Positions 42,939 to 51,945 of a stretch of 64,000 nt of DNA are shown one piece after another. How positions within the stretch are numbered: position 1 is the first letter of the stretch; the number at the start of each line of letters is the position of its first letter. The notes beneath the pieces are model-generated. The model was not told the origin of the DNA and made no database searches. It saw nothing but the letters and a program-made list of their open reading frames with translations. The DNA is from Paracoccus tegillarcae (GTDB lineage: Bacteria > Pseudomonadota > Alphaproteobacteria > Rhodobacterales > Rhodobacteraceae): positions 1,509,001-1,573,000 of the forward strand of contig NZ_CP025408.1 in NCBI RefSeq assembly GCF_002847305.1, in the 5' to 3' direction. Made by a program: the position numbers and the translations under genes.

Positions 42939-44077
42939 TGCAGGACGGCGCTGGCCAGCCAGAGGGGCCGCAGATCCTTCTGATGGATGGCCAGGACGCG
43001 GATGGCGCGGACCAGGTGATCCGCGACATGGCCGCGATTGAGCCGGCGCTGGTGATCCTGTTCGGCTCGCCCCGCGAGGCGCTGGCGCCGCTGGCGCGCG
43101 CGCTGCACCGTGCCCTGCCGGATTGCCGCGTGGCGGGATGTTCATCGGCGGGCGAGATCGGGCCGCAGGGGTATTGCCATGGCAAGATCCTGGCGATTGG
43201 CTTTCCGCGCACCGCCTTTCGCGCCGAGGTGGTCGTGTTGCGCGATCTGGCGCATATCCCGGTGTCGCGGTGGATGACGCAGTTACGCGAAACACACGCC
43301 CATTTCGCGGGGGATCGCGACAGAGGCCTGTTCGGCCTGCTGTTTTCCGACGGCCTCGCTGGCAAGGAAGAGGTGCTGACCGCCGCGATAGAGGCCGCAC
43401 TGCCGGCGGTGCCTGTGCTGGGCGGCTCGGCCGGCGACGGGTTGGAGTTCACACGGACCTGCATGATTGCCGATGGCGAGGTCCAGTCCGATGTGGCGGT
43501 GTTCGTGCTGATCGAAAGCGCGCTGCCGGTCAGCGAGGTGACATTCGCCCATTTCAGCCCGACCGCGACACGCGCGGTCGTGACAGCGGCCATTCCTGAA
43601 CAGCGGATCATCCTGGAACTGAACGCCGAACCCGCAGCCGAGGAATATGCCCGGCTGACCGGCATTCCCGAGGCCGATCTGACGCCTACAGATTTCGCGC
43701 GACACCCGCTGCTGCTGCATGTCGGTCGCCGTCACCATGTTCGCGCCATCAGCGCGCGGACAGAATGCGGCGGACTGGCGCTGATGTCTGCGATCGACGT
43801 CGGCTCGGTGCTGACATTGGGCCGGGCCGAGGAACTGACTCACGGCTTTGCCGAGGCCATGGAGGCGCTGCCGCGCCCGCCGCTTATGGTGCTGGGCTTT
43901 GACTGCATCCTGCGCCGATTGGCGCTGGAACGGGCAGGCCTGGAACGAGAGATGTCCGAATTGTTCGCGCGCTACCGCATCGTCGGTTTCAACACCTATG
44001 GCGAACAGCACAGCGCCATGCATGTGAACCAGACATTCGTCGGTCTGGCGATCCTGCCGCCGGCAGAGGCGCCGTGA
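42938..44077 (+). CDS. FIST-domain sensory protein between FlhR and FlhS
   Basis: This 379-residue protein has a FIST N domain (VAGCSSAGEIGPQGYCHGKILAIGF, about residues 65-89; GLLFSDGLAGKEE; GGSAGDGLEF) and a FIST C domain with GFNTYGEQHSAMHVNQTFVG near the end. FIST domains are predicted to bind small ligands such as amino acids in signalling proteins. It overlaps flhR and flhS, so all three are made together. It has no membrane segment or signal peptide, so it is cytoplasmic and may supply the missing input of FlhS. Confidence 0.85.
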   Translation: MQDGAGQPEGPQILLMDGQDADGADQVIRDMAAIEPALVILFGSPREALAPLARALHRALPDCRVAGCSSAGEIGPQGYCHGKILAIGFPRTAFRAEVVVLRDLAHIPVSRWMTQLRETHAHFAGDRDRGLFGLLFSDGLAGKEEVLTAAIEAALPAVPVLGGSAGDGLEFTRTCMIADGEVQSDVAVFVLIESALPVSEVTFAHFSPTATRAVVTAAIPEQRIILELNAEPAAEEYARLTGIPEADLTPTDFARHPLLLHVGRRHHVRAISARTECGGLALMSAIDVGSVLTLGRAEELTHGFAEAMEALPRPPLMVLGFDCILRRLALERAGLEREMSELFARYRIVGFNTYGEQHSAMHVNQTFVGLAILPPAEAP

Positions 44078-45399
44078 TGCTGCGCGATGATGACAGCGCC
44101 GACCGGCGTGCGCTGAAACTGGGCCGGATCGCCAATGCGCTGATCGAACGCGTCGACCGGCTGGAGGAATCGCGCGGTTCTGCCTGGTCGATGTTCCAGG
44201 CGGCCGTGGCGCTGGAACAAGAGGTCACCACCCGCACGGCACAGTTGGAACAGGCGCTGGCGGATCTGTCGCAGCGAAATCGCGAACTGGCCGTCGCCCG
44301 CGCGTCGGCGGAAGAGGCAAACCGCTCCAAGACCCGTTTTCTGCGCGCGGCCAGCCATGATCTGCTGCAACCCCTTTCGGCGGCGCGGCTGTTTCTGGAT
44401 GCGCTGGCCGGGACCGATCTGGATGACGGACAGCAAGAGATCGCGGCGCGTTTGACGGGCGCCTTCGAGTCGGTCGAACAATTGATGCATGCGGTGCTGG
44501 ACATTGCACGGCTGGACAGCCAGCGGATCGAATTCAACCGCAAACCCGTGGCGATGGACCGCATGTTCATGCGGCTGGCAGATGAATTTGGCCCGACTGC
44601 CGAGGCCAAGGGTCTGCGGCTGCGTTTCGCCCCGACCTCTGCCGTGGTCGACAGCGACCCGGTTTTCCTGCGGCGGATCGCCCAGAACCTGATCTCTAAC
44701 GCGATCAAATACACGCCGCGCGGTGGGGTGCTGGTGGGAATGCGCCCGCGCGGGTCTCTGGCCTGGCTAGAGGTCTGGGACACCGGACCTGGCATCCCGG
44801 CCATCGACCGCAACCGCATCTTTGGCGAATTTCAGCGGCTGAACAGTGATCCGGGGGCGGTTGGCATGGGGCTGGGCCTGTCCATCGTGCGCCGCGCCTG
44901 TGCCAAGCTTGGTCATCCGCTGAAACTTGACAGCGAGCCGATGCGCGGCACGGTGTTCCGCGCGGGTCTGCCGCTGACCGCAGAGGCCGACCCGATGGGC
45001 TTTTGTGTCTGGCCGGGACATAGCGGCACATTGCAGGGTCGCCTTGCCATGGTGATCGAGAATGATGTGGGCATGCGCTGCGGCTATGAGATGATCCTGC
45101 AGGGGCAATTGGGCATGATCGCGCGTCTGTCCGGCGGCACCGATGAGGCGCTGGCCACCATGGGCGATGATCCTCCGGACGTGATTCTGGCGGACTATAA
45201 TCTGGATGACGGCGACACAGGCATTGCGGCCATCAACGCACTGAGGGAAGCCGCCGGTCAGCCGATCCCGGCAGTCATGGTCACAGCGCGCCGCGACCCG
45301 ACCATCGCCCGCGCCTGCGCCGATATCGGGGTGCCGCTGCTGGAAAAGCCGGTTCGCCCCGCCGACCTGCGGACCATGCTGGAACAGTTGCTGTCCTGA
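44077..45399 (+). CDS. flhS: Hybrid histidine kinase FlhS without a sensor domain
   Basis: The soluble kinase of about 440 residues has an N-terminal coiled coil (about 45-88) and the phosphoacceptor histidine H94 in AASHDLLQPLSAAR. ATPase motifs follow: N box NLISNAIKYTP, DTGPG and GMGLGLS. A C-terminal receiver domain has the aspartate in ILADYNLDDGD. No membrane helix or PAS/GAF domain is visible. A GTG three bases earlier is an alternative start. It should phosphorylate FlhR; the coiled coil may receive a signal from the FIST protein. Confidence 0.87.
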   Translation: MLRDDDSADRRALKLGRIANALIERVDRLEESRGSAWSMFQAAVALEQEVTTRTAQLEQALADLSQRNRELAVARASAEEANRSKTRFLRAASHDLLQPLSAARLFLDALAGTDLDDGQQEIAARLTGAFESVEQLMHAVLDIARLDSQRIEFNRKPVAMDRMFMRLADEFGPTAEAKGLRLRFAPTSAVVDSDPVFLRRIAQNLISNAIKYTPRGGVLVGMRPRGSLAWLEVWDTGPGIPAIDRNRIFGEFQRLNSDPGAVGMGLGLSIVRRACAKLGHPLKLDSEPMRGTVFRAGLPLTAEADPMGFCVWPGHSGTLQGRLAMVIENDVGMRCGYEMILQGQLGMIARLSGGTDEALATMGDDPPDVILADYNLDDGDTGIAAINALREAAGQPIPAVMVTARRDPTIARACADIGVPLLEKPVRPADLRTMLEQLLS

Positions 45400-45496
45400 C
45401 GATCTGCGACCTATGAGTGAGGCCGCGGTGCCGGCCCTTGCCCGCACAGCATGGCTGGGCCAATCTGACACCGAACTCTGGGGGAGAAGGCGCCGC

Positions 45497-46105
45497 ATGA
45501 AGAACATTCTTTGCTGGATCGTGGCGTTGATGCTGCCGGCTCTGCCGCTGACCGCTGGCGAGGCGGGCGATGCTGTCTTTGCCGAGCGCGGACCCTGGTC
45601 TCTGGGTACGCAGGAACTGGTCTGGACCGAGACGGTTCAGGGCCCTGCGGCCGAGGGCTTTCGCACGGTCGAGGATGGCCGCTTGACGCTGTCCGAGGCG
45701 ATCGATCCGACAGATGGGGAACCGATCCTGCAGCTGACCCATCGTAAGGGCACATATGATCGCGTCATCGGCCCCTATCCCATTTCAGGCGGCGATCCGG
45801 TCCTGACCTTCTTTCTTGAACGCACAGCCCGCGACATGGCCGCGCTGACCGGCGGCAGCCCGTTCTATATCCGGAACAGGATGAAGGACGCGCTGTTTCG
45901 TGGCGGCAGCCTAAGCCGAGATGGCGATACGGTCGAGGCGCGGTTCAAACCTTTCGAAGGCGATGGCAACGCGGATCGGATGGGCGGTTTCGAGACCTTG
46001 GAACTGGTCTTCATCATCGGCGACCCCGACGCGCCGATCCGCGAAATGACCGCCAGCACCGACGGCGAGGCGCTGGATTATCTCAACCGTCTGGTGATGC
46101 AATGA
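45497..46105 (+). CDS. Conserved secreted protein of unknown function (202 aa)
   Basis: I do not recognise a named family. The product has a signal peptide (about 1-20). The mature part is a beta-rich sequence containing LQLTHRKGTYDRVIGPYPISGG, FLERTARDMAALTGG and RNRMKDAL, probably a lipocalin-like or all-beta domain. No cysteines occur in the mature part. GGGAGAAGG lies before the ATG. It overlaps the next small gene by 4 bases, and both follow flhS, suggesting a link to the C1 regulon. Confidence 0.7.
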   Translation: MKNILCWIVALMLPALPLTAGEAGDAVFAERGPWSLGTQELVWTETVQGPAAEGFRTVEDGRLTLSEAIDPTDGEPILQLTHRKGTYDRVIGPYPISGGDPVLTFFLERTARDMAALTGGSPFYIRNRMKDALFRGGSLSRDGDTVEARFKPFEGDGNADRMGGFETLELVFIIGDPDAPIREMTASTDGEALDYLNRLVMQ

Positions 46106-46437
46106 GGGTCGCAGTTGCTGCCCTTGCGATCTGCGCGGCGCCCATGGCAAACGCGCAAGAACTGAATGATTTCCCGACCAATGCACGGGCCGAATACGTG
46201 TTCGCCTGCATGGCCACCAACGGTCAGACCCGCGAGATGCTGGACCGCTGTTCCTGCGCCATCGACCAGATCGCCAGCGTGATCGGTTACGAGGACTACG
46301 TCGCAGCCGAGACAGTACTGCGGATGCGTCAGGTTTCGGGTGAACGGGCCAGCATGTTTCGCGGCATGCCCGAAATGACCGAATACGTCGCGACATTGCG
46401 CCGCGCCGAGGCTGAGGCCGAGCTCCTGTGTTTTTGA
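46102..46437 (+). CDS. Small secreted cysteine-containing protein (111 aa)
   Basis: This 111-residue product has a signal peptide (about 1-19, ending NAQE). Its four mature cysteines are at C36, C50, C52 and C110, so two disulfides are possible; helices lie between. C50-x-C52 is too close to be a heme motif. I do not recognise a family. It overlaps the upstream secreted protein gene by 4 bases. The pair may form a periplasmic complex, which is inference. Confidence 0.7.
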   Translation: MRVAVAALAICAAPMANAQELNDFPTNARAEYVFACMATNGQTREMLDRCSCAIDQIASVIGYEDYVAAETVLRMRQVSGERASMFRGMPEMTEYVATLRRAEAEAELLCF

Positions 46438-46583
46438 GTCTGTGACCAGCGATCGCTGCCCCGGATGGCGGGAGGTTGGGGCCGTTTGCGCCATGCGAAC
46501 CCCAGGTCAGAGGCCGGTTCTCATTGACGTGGAAGGTGCCGGGACCGTAAGGGTGCGCCATCCAGCACTTCGAGGGCCGTCCC

Positions 46584-47273
46584 ATGACATTCGACCGCAA
46601 GATCAAGATCGCTCCGTCCATCCTCTCTGCCGATTTCGCCGATTTCGGGCGCGAGATCCGGGCCATCGAGGATCAGGGGGCCGATTGGGTGCATGTCGAT
46701 GTGATGGACGGGCATTTCGTGCCGAACCTGACCTTCGGCCCGCCTGCGGTTAAGGCATTTCGTCCGCATGTGACGACCTTCATGGATGTGCACCTGATGA
46801 TCGCGCCGGTGGACCCCTATATCGAGGCCTATGCCGAGGCAGGCGCCGATCTGATCACCGCCCATGTCGAGGCCGGCCCGCATATCCACCGCACCTTGCA
46901 GGCGATCCGGGCGACGGGAAAGAAATCCGGTGTGGCGCTGAACCCGGGAACGCCGGTTGAGGCGGTCGAATATGTGCTGGATCTGTGTGATCTGGTGCTG
47001 GTCATGTCGGTCAATCCCGGTTTCGGCGGGCAGAAATTCATTCATAGCCAGGTCGACAAGATCGCCCGCCTGCGCGGCATGATCGGTGATCGGCCCATCC
47101 ATATCCAGGTGGATGGCGGCGTCGACGCAAAGACCGCCCCGCTGGTCGCAAAGGCCGGCGCCGATGTGCTGGTTGCAGGCTCGGCGGTGTTCAAGGGCGG
47201 CTCGGTCGGCGCGCCCGAAGTCTACGGTAATAATATGCGGGCGATCCGCGACGCAATCGACACCGGGATTTGA
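46584..47273 (+). CDS. rpe: Ribulose-phosphate 3-epimerase
   Basis: Rpe interconverts ribulose 5-phosphate and xylulose 5-phosphate in the pentose phosphate and Calvin pathways. The 229-residue TIM barrel shows [14 protein letters not shown], the metal-binding [26 protein letters not shown] and [11 protein letters not shown]. Length is normal. It stands 146 bases after the preceding small gene, with no shared signals visible. Confidence 0.95.
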   Translation: MTFDRKIKIAPSILSADFADFGREIRAIEDQGADWVHVDVMDGHFVPNLTFGPPAVKAFRPHVTTFMDVHLMIAPVDPYIEAYAEAGADLITAHVEAGPHIHRTLQAIRATGKKSGVALNPGTPVEAVEYVLDLCDLVLVMSVNPGFGGQKFIHSQVDKIARLRGMIGDRPIHIQVDGGVDAKTAPLVAKAGADVLVAGSAVFKGGSVGAPEVYGNNMRAIRDAIDTGI

Positions 47274-47324
47274 CAATGCCCGTCTTGCGCGCTTCCCTGT
47301 AGCGAAACCTGTCGGAGGACAATC

Positions 47325-48104
47325 ATGGATTTGGGTATCAAGGGTAAGCGCGGGCTTGTTTGCGCCGCCTCAAAGGGGCTGGGCCGGGGTTGCGCCGAGG
47401 CGCTGGCAGGGGCCGGCGTGGATCTGGTCATCAACAGCCGGACCGAGGCGGATATCACCGCGACCGCCCGTGAGATCGCGGACAAATACGGGGTCGAGGT
47501 CGTGCCGGTGGCGGCCGATATCACCACCGAGGAAGGGCGCGCCAAGGTTCTCGAGGCCGTGGGTCAGGCGGACATACTGGTCAACAACGCCGGCGGTCCG
47601 CCCCCCGGCAATTGGACCGATTGGAGTCGCGACGATTTCATCAAGGCGCTGGATGCCAACATGCTGACGGCGATTGCGCTGATGCAGGCGCTGGTGCCGG
47701 GGATGATGGATCGGGGATGGGGTCGTGTGGTCAACATCACCTCGCAATCGGTGCGTTCTCCGATCCCGGTTCTGGGTCTGTCGAACACCGCACGGACCGG
47801 GCTGACCGGCTTTGTCGCCGGCATGTCGCGTCAGGTGGCTGGCAGCGGCGTTGTGGTGAACAACCTCTTGCCCGGCATTCACGCGACCGACCGTGCGGCC
47901 AGCCTCGATGGTGGCGTTGCCAAGGCCGAGAACATCAGCGTGGACGAGGCCCGCAAGCGTCGCGAGGCGAATATTCCGGCCCATACCTACGGCACGGCCG
48001 AGGATTTCGGCGCGACATGCGCTTTCATGTGCAGCCAACATGCACGGTTCATGATCGGCCAGAACATTCTGCTGGATGGTGGCGCGCTGAACGCGACGAT
48101 CTGA
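47325..48104 (+). CDS. SDR-family oxidoreductase with an altered active site
   Basis: The 259-residue protein has a short-chain dehydrogenase fold: ASKGLGRG (about 15-22) and the NNAGG motif. The catalytic serine S140 (NITSQS) is present, but the usual Tyr-x3-Lys is replaced by S153-x3-R157 (GLSNTARTG). A subgroup of SDR-like proteins carries this change, so it is probably a family trait rather than a recent defect. Classical dehydrogenase activity is doubtful. GGAGG precedes the ATG. It is followed at 48108 by a small phosphatase-like gene. Confidence 0.83.
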   Translation: MDLGIKGKRGLVCAASKGLGRGCAEALAGAGVDLVINSRTEADITATAREIADKYGVEVVPVAADITTEEGRAKVLEAVGQADILVNNAGGPPPGNWTDWSRDDFIKALDANMLTAIALMQALVPGMMDRGWGRVVNITSQSVRSPIPVLGLSNTARTGLTGFVAGMSRQVAGSGVVVNNLLPGIHATDRAASLDGGVAKAENISVDEARKRREANIPAHTYGTAEDFGATCAFMCSQHARFMIGQNILLDGGALNATI

Positions 48105-48107
48105 GCG

Positions 48108-48701
48108 TTGGCCGTCCTGCGCTATCTCAGCCATCCGCAGGTGGCGATCGATCCGAATATGCCGGTGCCTGATTGGCCACTGTCCGATCAGGGCCGGGCG
48201 CGAATTGCGGCGCTGGCCGATGCGCCGTGGCTGGCTGCGACCAGCGCGGTCGTCAGCAGCGCAGAGGTCAAGGCCCGCGAAACGGCTGCCATGATCGCTG
48301 CCATACTGGGCCTGCCGCCGCGCAGCGATCCGGCATTGAACGAGATCGACCGATCCAGCACCGGCTATGTGCCTCATGACCGGCACGAAGCACTGGCCGA
48401 TGCGTTTTTCGCCGACCCGCAAGACAGTGCCGAAGGATGGGAGCGCGCATCTGACGTGCAGCGCCGGGGAATGACGGCGATCCGGCGGCACGTGGCGGAT
48501 CATGGGGACGGCGATTTGCTGATCATCGGGCATGGTGGCATCGGCACGATGTGCTGGTGCGCGCTGTCGGGCGATGATCCCCGCAGGCGCCCCGATCAAC
48601 CGGCGGGTGGCGGGGCGGTCTGGGCCGCATCCTTGCCGGATCTGGCGCCGATCCACGCCTGGCAGCCAATGGAACGGGTTGCGAGCGCGGTGCGGCGCTG
48701 A
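48108..48701 (+). CDS. Histidine-phosphatase-family protein with a degenerate RHG motif
   Basis: The 197-residue protein looks like a phosphoglycerate-mutase/histidine phosphatase. The first motif reads YLSHP, keeping the histidine but not the preceding arginine of RHG. SSAEVKARETA and the second histidine in IIGHGG are intact. Activity may therefore be weak or altered. The start is TTG, three bases after the SDR stop. The substrate is unknown. Confidence 0.78.
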   Translation: MAVLRYLSHPQVAIDPNMPVPDWPLSDQGRARIAALADAPWLAATSAVVSSAEVKARETAAMIAAILGLPPRSDPALNEIDRSSTGYVPHDRHEALADAFFADPQDSAEGWERASDVQRRGMTAIRRHVADHGDGDLLIIGHGGIGTMCWCALSGDDPRRRPDQPAGGGAVWAASLPDLAPIHAWQPMERVASAVRR

Positions 48702-48740
48702 TACCTGCGACGAAACCCGACAGAAAGCATCGGCCAAAAC

Positions 48741-49820
48741 GTGTCCACCCCACCCCGATTAGAGGTTCAGAACCTGACCCGCCGTTTCGATGGCCGCTCG
48801 GTGGTGGATGACGTCTCTTTTTCGGTGCTGGCGGGACAGGTTGCCTGCCTGCTTGGGCCGTCTGGCTGCGGCAAGTCGACGACCTTGCGGATCGTTGCCG
48901 GGGTCGACATGCAGGATTCTGGCCGGATCAGCGTCGATGGCAATCTGGTTTGCGACACCGTGTTCCGGGTGCCGCCTGAACGCCGCGCCATCGGGCTGAT
49001 GTTTCAGGATTTCGCGCTGTTTCCGCATCTTTCCGTCGCCGAAAACGTGGCTTTCGGTCTCAGGGGCGGCGCGCAGGCCAACCGTGATCGCGTGGCCGAG
49101 CTGCTGGACCGGGTGCAGATGGGCAACCATATTGACAGCTATCCGCACCAGCTATCCGGCGGTGAACAACAGCGGGTTGCGCTGGTTCGTGCGCTGGCGC
49201 CCAGACCGCGTGTGCTGCTGATGGACGAACCTTTCAGCGGCTTGGACGAACGTCTGCGCGACGGCATTCGCGACGAAACGCTGGCGCTTTTGAAAGAGGA
49301 AGGCACCGCCGTTCTGCTGGTCACACATGAGCCGGTCGAGGCGATGCGGATGGCCGACCAGATCCTGCTGATGCGGGACGGGCGAATCGTGCAGCAGGGC
49401 GCGCCCTATAACCTGTATAATGCGCCCGCGGATCGGCGGGTGGCAGGGTTTTTCAGCGATCTCAATATCTTGCCTGGCCGGGTCAAGGGCGCTCTGACGC
49501 GCACGCCGTTCGGAGAGTTCCTGACGCCCGGGATGAAGGACGGCACCGAGGTCGAAATCGTCATTCGCCCCCAGCACCTCAAGATCGATTTTGACCGCAA
49601 CGGTCAGGGACCGGCCCCGACAGCGGAAAACGGGTCGGCGGCCCATGCACGCGTGGTTCGGGCGCGCTATCTGGGCCGGGAATCGCTGGTCGAATTTGTC
49701 ACCGATCAGGATGCAATCACACTCAGCGCGACGGTGCCGGGGGCGTTTCTGCCGCCTGCAGGCACGCCGATGTGGTTGATGCTGCGGCGTGACCGGGTGT
49801 TCGTCTTTCCAAAGGCCTAG
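48741..49820 (+). CDS. ABC transporter ATPase, iron/polyamine type, without partner genes
   Basis: This 359-residue ATPase has Walker A GPSGCGKST, signature LSGGEQQRVALVRALA, Walker B VLLMDEPFSGLD and a C-terminal TOBE region with VEIVIRPQHL, as in FbpC/PotA proteins. No permease or binding protein is adjacent, so it may serve an unlinked transporter. The start is GTG. Its stop overlaps the stop of the convergent sulfotransferase-GT90 gene. Confidence 0.82.
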   Translation: MSTPPRLEVQNLTRRFDGRSVVDDVSFSVLAGQVACLLGPSGCGKSTTLRIVAGVDMQDSGRISVDGNLVCDTVFRVPPERRAIGLMFQDFALFPHLSVAENVAFGLRGGAQANRDRVAELLDRVQMGNHIDSYPHQLSGGEQQRVALVRALAPRPRVLLMDEPFSGLDERLRDGIRDETLALLKEEGTAVLLVTHEPVEAMRMADQILLMRDGRIVQQGAPYNLYNAPADRRVAGFFSDLNILPGRVKGALTRTPFGEFLTPGMKDGTEVEIVIRPQHLKIDFDRNGQGPAPTAENGSAAHARVVRARYLGRESLVEFVTDQDAITLSATVPGAFLPPAGTPMWLMLRRDRVFVFPKA

Positions 49821-51568
49821 CCGTTGACCGATTGCCCCTTCGCTGCGCGATAAGCCTCAAGCACCAGTTCCAGATGACCTTTGCGGCCGGCGGGGTCAGC
49901 CAGTGCGGCGCAGACCCGGCGGGCGCGCTCGGTCATGGTTTGGCAGGCATCGGGATTGGCCCGCGCCCAGTCCAGCTTGTCGGCCAGATCGCCCGCTCCG
50001 TATTCCAGCGGGATATAGTGCTCCCAGGCATGCAGCAGGCAGGAATTGTAGAACTGCCAGCCATCCTCTTCTTTCAGCACCACCGCGCCTGCATTCAGCG
50101 CAGGCAGGAATTCCTCGGCCAGTGGCGCGCCGCCCAGGCAAATCACATAGCGATGCGTGTGCAGGTGATCCTGGGTCGCTCCATCGGTGATCAGATTGCC
50201 CATGCCGGCCTTGCGCAGCGCCTGCTTGGCCCGTGGATCGGGGTAGAGCCGGACATCCACGCCCTCGGTCTTGCGCCAGTCACGGACAAAGGCGATCCGG
50301 TTGGCCCTGCGCAGCGCCTGATGCGCGGCCTCGCCCTGGGCAGAGCCGGGCGCGGATTTCAGCACCTGATCCACCGCGCTGCCGGCGGGCTGGTTCAGAT
50401 TTGGGCCATTCTGCCCGCGCAGATAGCCGGTCAGTCCGCCCTGCCAGACCGCCCGGTCCTGCCGTTGGTCCAGTGGTGTCGCGGCGTTCGGATCTGGTCC
50501 CAGAAACGCATTGTTGCCCAACCGGTGATATCGCGGCATGGGCCAGAGAAAGACGTTTTCCGCACCGGGTCTGCGACTTGGCGCGATGACGGGCCCAGCA
50601 CTGCGCAGGCGAGGGCCTGTGCCGATGCGGCAGGCGTCGCGCATGTCCAGATCATAGACACCCTGATCTGTGACGCCCGATATGTCATTCGCGGTGGCTG
50701 CGATCAGCAACAACCCCTTGCTCAGCGGGTCCGCGTAATAACGGCCATCGCCGCCGCGCCGGATTGCCAAACGCTTGCCCTTGGCGTCGTGCAGTTGTGC
50801 CCTGGCCGCGTCAAAGCGAACGATATGGCGCTGAACGGCGTCGCCTGCCTGATCGTGGCGCTGGATCTGCTGAGGGCTGGCAAAGCGCGCTAATACGCCC
50901 GCCACGGCCTCTCGTTGGTCGGTCGTGATGCCGTCACCGGGTTGAGGCGCGGCCAGTGTCTCGGCCAATTGCACGGCGTAGCTTTTGCGCCGGTCCAGAC
51001 GCTTGTCGTCTGGCAGATCGGGGATCTTCGGCAGGTCGAACCAGGGTGATAGCGCGGTTCGGTAATCCTCGGGGGTTGCGTGGTCGATGTCGATCTCGAT
51101 GAATTCCGCGCGGGTGCCGAAATGCGACCGGCAGGCTGTGTGATGGGCGCGCCAGTCCTCGCGCCAGATATCGGCCAGATCGGCCAGCCCGACATCCAGA
51201 TTGCGGGCAAAGGCGCGCGCGTAGCTGCCGCCCAGATGCACATATCGGCTGTTGATCCAGTCATCGACACGCCGCGTGTTCAGCAAAAAGATCGCGTCGG
51301 GGAAGTGCTGGTCCAGAAAGGCAAATTCACGAAAGCCCTCGATCACCGGCATGTTGATATGACGGATCGATTCCATATCGGTAAAGACGGTCGCCTCCGC
51401 CGCCCATTGCTGCAGGGGTGGTCGTCCGACAAGTTTGGAATAGGCGATATCGTCGGCCAGCGCGCCTTTCAGCCAGTGCAGCGCCGGGATACCATTCATG
51501 TGAAACAGCCTTTCTATGAAGGTTGTGCCGCATTTGTTGAAACCGATCTGAAAAAACTTGCGCGCCAC
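49817..51568 (-). CDS. Sulfotransferase-glycosyltransferase (GT90-like) fusion protein
   Basis: The 583-residue product starts MARKFFQIGFNKCGTTF, a sulfotransferase-type PAPS-binding start (KCGTT loop), and this domain extends to about residue 220. The second half, from about 270, looks like a CAP10/GT90 glycosyltransferase: WQGGLTG, RLYPDPRAKQ, then YVICLGGAPLAEEFLPAL and HYIPLEYGAGDL. The start is GTG at 51568; upstream frame is unconserved. Two carbohydrate-modifying domains in one chain suggest sulfation plus glycosylation of a cell-surface polymer. Substrates are unknown. Confidence 0.75.
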   Translation of the reverse strand: MARKFFQIGFNKCGTTFIERLFHMNGIPALHWLKGALADDIAYSKLVGRPPLQQWAAEATVFTDMESIRHINMPVIEGFREFAFLDQHFPDAIFLLNTRRVDDWINSRYVHLGGSYARAFARNLDVGLADLADIWREDWRAHHTACRSHFGTRAEFIEIDIDHATPEDYRTALSPWFDLPKIPDLPDDKRLDRRKSYAVQLAETLAAPQPGDGITTDQREAVAGVLARFASPQQIQRHDQAGDAVQRHIVRFDAARAQLHDAKGKRLAIRRGGDGRYYADPLSKGLLLIAATANDISGVTDQGVYDLDMRDACRIGTGPRLRSAGPVIAPSRRPGAENVFLWPMPRYHRLGNNAFLGPDPNAATPLDQRQDRAVWQGGLTGYLRGQNGPNLNQPAGSAVDQVLKSAPGSAQGEAAHQALRRANRIAFVRDWRKTEGVDVRLYPDPRAKQALRKAGMGNLITDGATQDHLHTHRYVICLGGAPLAEEFLPALNAGAVVLKEEDGWQFYNSCLLHAWEHYIPLEYGAGDLADKLDWARANPDACQTMTERARRVCAALADPAGRKGHLELVLEAYRAAKGQSVNG

Positions 51569-51717
51569 GCTGCGTCCCGTTGAACTGCGGTGTTTGTCGC
51601 GCAGGGCGCACGGCGCTGTCAATCTGAAGGCCGGCAGGAAAGCGGCACCTGGGGTCCCGTTCACGACAAAACCCTTGCCTTGTTTTCTGACTGCGGCTAC
51701 CAGATCGACCTAGGAAT

Positions 51718-51878
51718 TCGGGAGAAGCTGGCCAGGCGCCAGTGCCGAAGGAGCAGCCGCCCCGGCGAACTCTCAGGCAAAAGGACCGTTTCCTGCAGAA
51801 CTCTGGAGAGTGGTCGGCAACGGCCCGCCGAAGGGATAACGATCTCAGGCGTTCGCGGTGCGGGCAGGGACAGAGGGG
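51718..51878 (+). ncRNA. Tandem glycine riboswitch upstream of gcvT
   Basis: Two adjacent glycine-aptamer-like sequences are visible. The first has TGCCGAAGGAGCA (51743-51755) and CTCTCAGGCAAAAGGAC (51770-51786). The second has CTCTGGAGAG (51801-51810), CGCCGAAGGGATAA (51826-51839), ATCTCAGGC and a GGGACAGAG end. These are the conserved core elements of glycine riboswitches. It lies about 70 bases before the gcvT ATG and should turn on glycine cleavage genes when glycine is abundant. Confidence 0.95.
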
Positions 51879-51945
51879 GCATCTTGGACTGGCAACCTGC
51901 CGGTCGATAGATGCCGGGCCACCGGCGCCAGTTGAAGGAGGGCCC

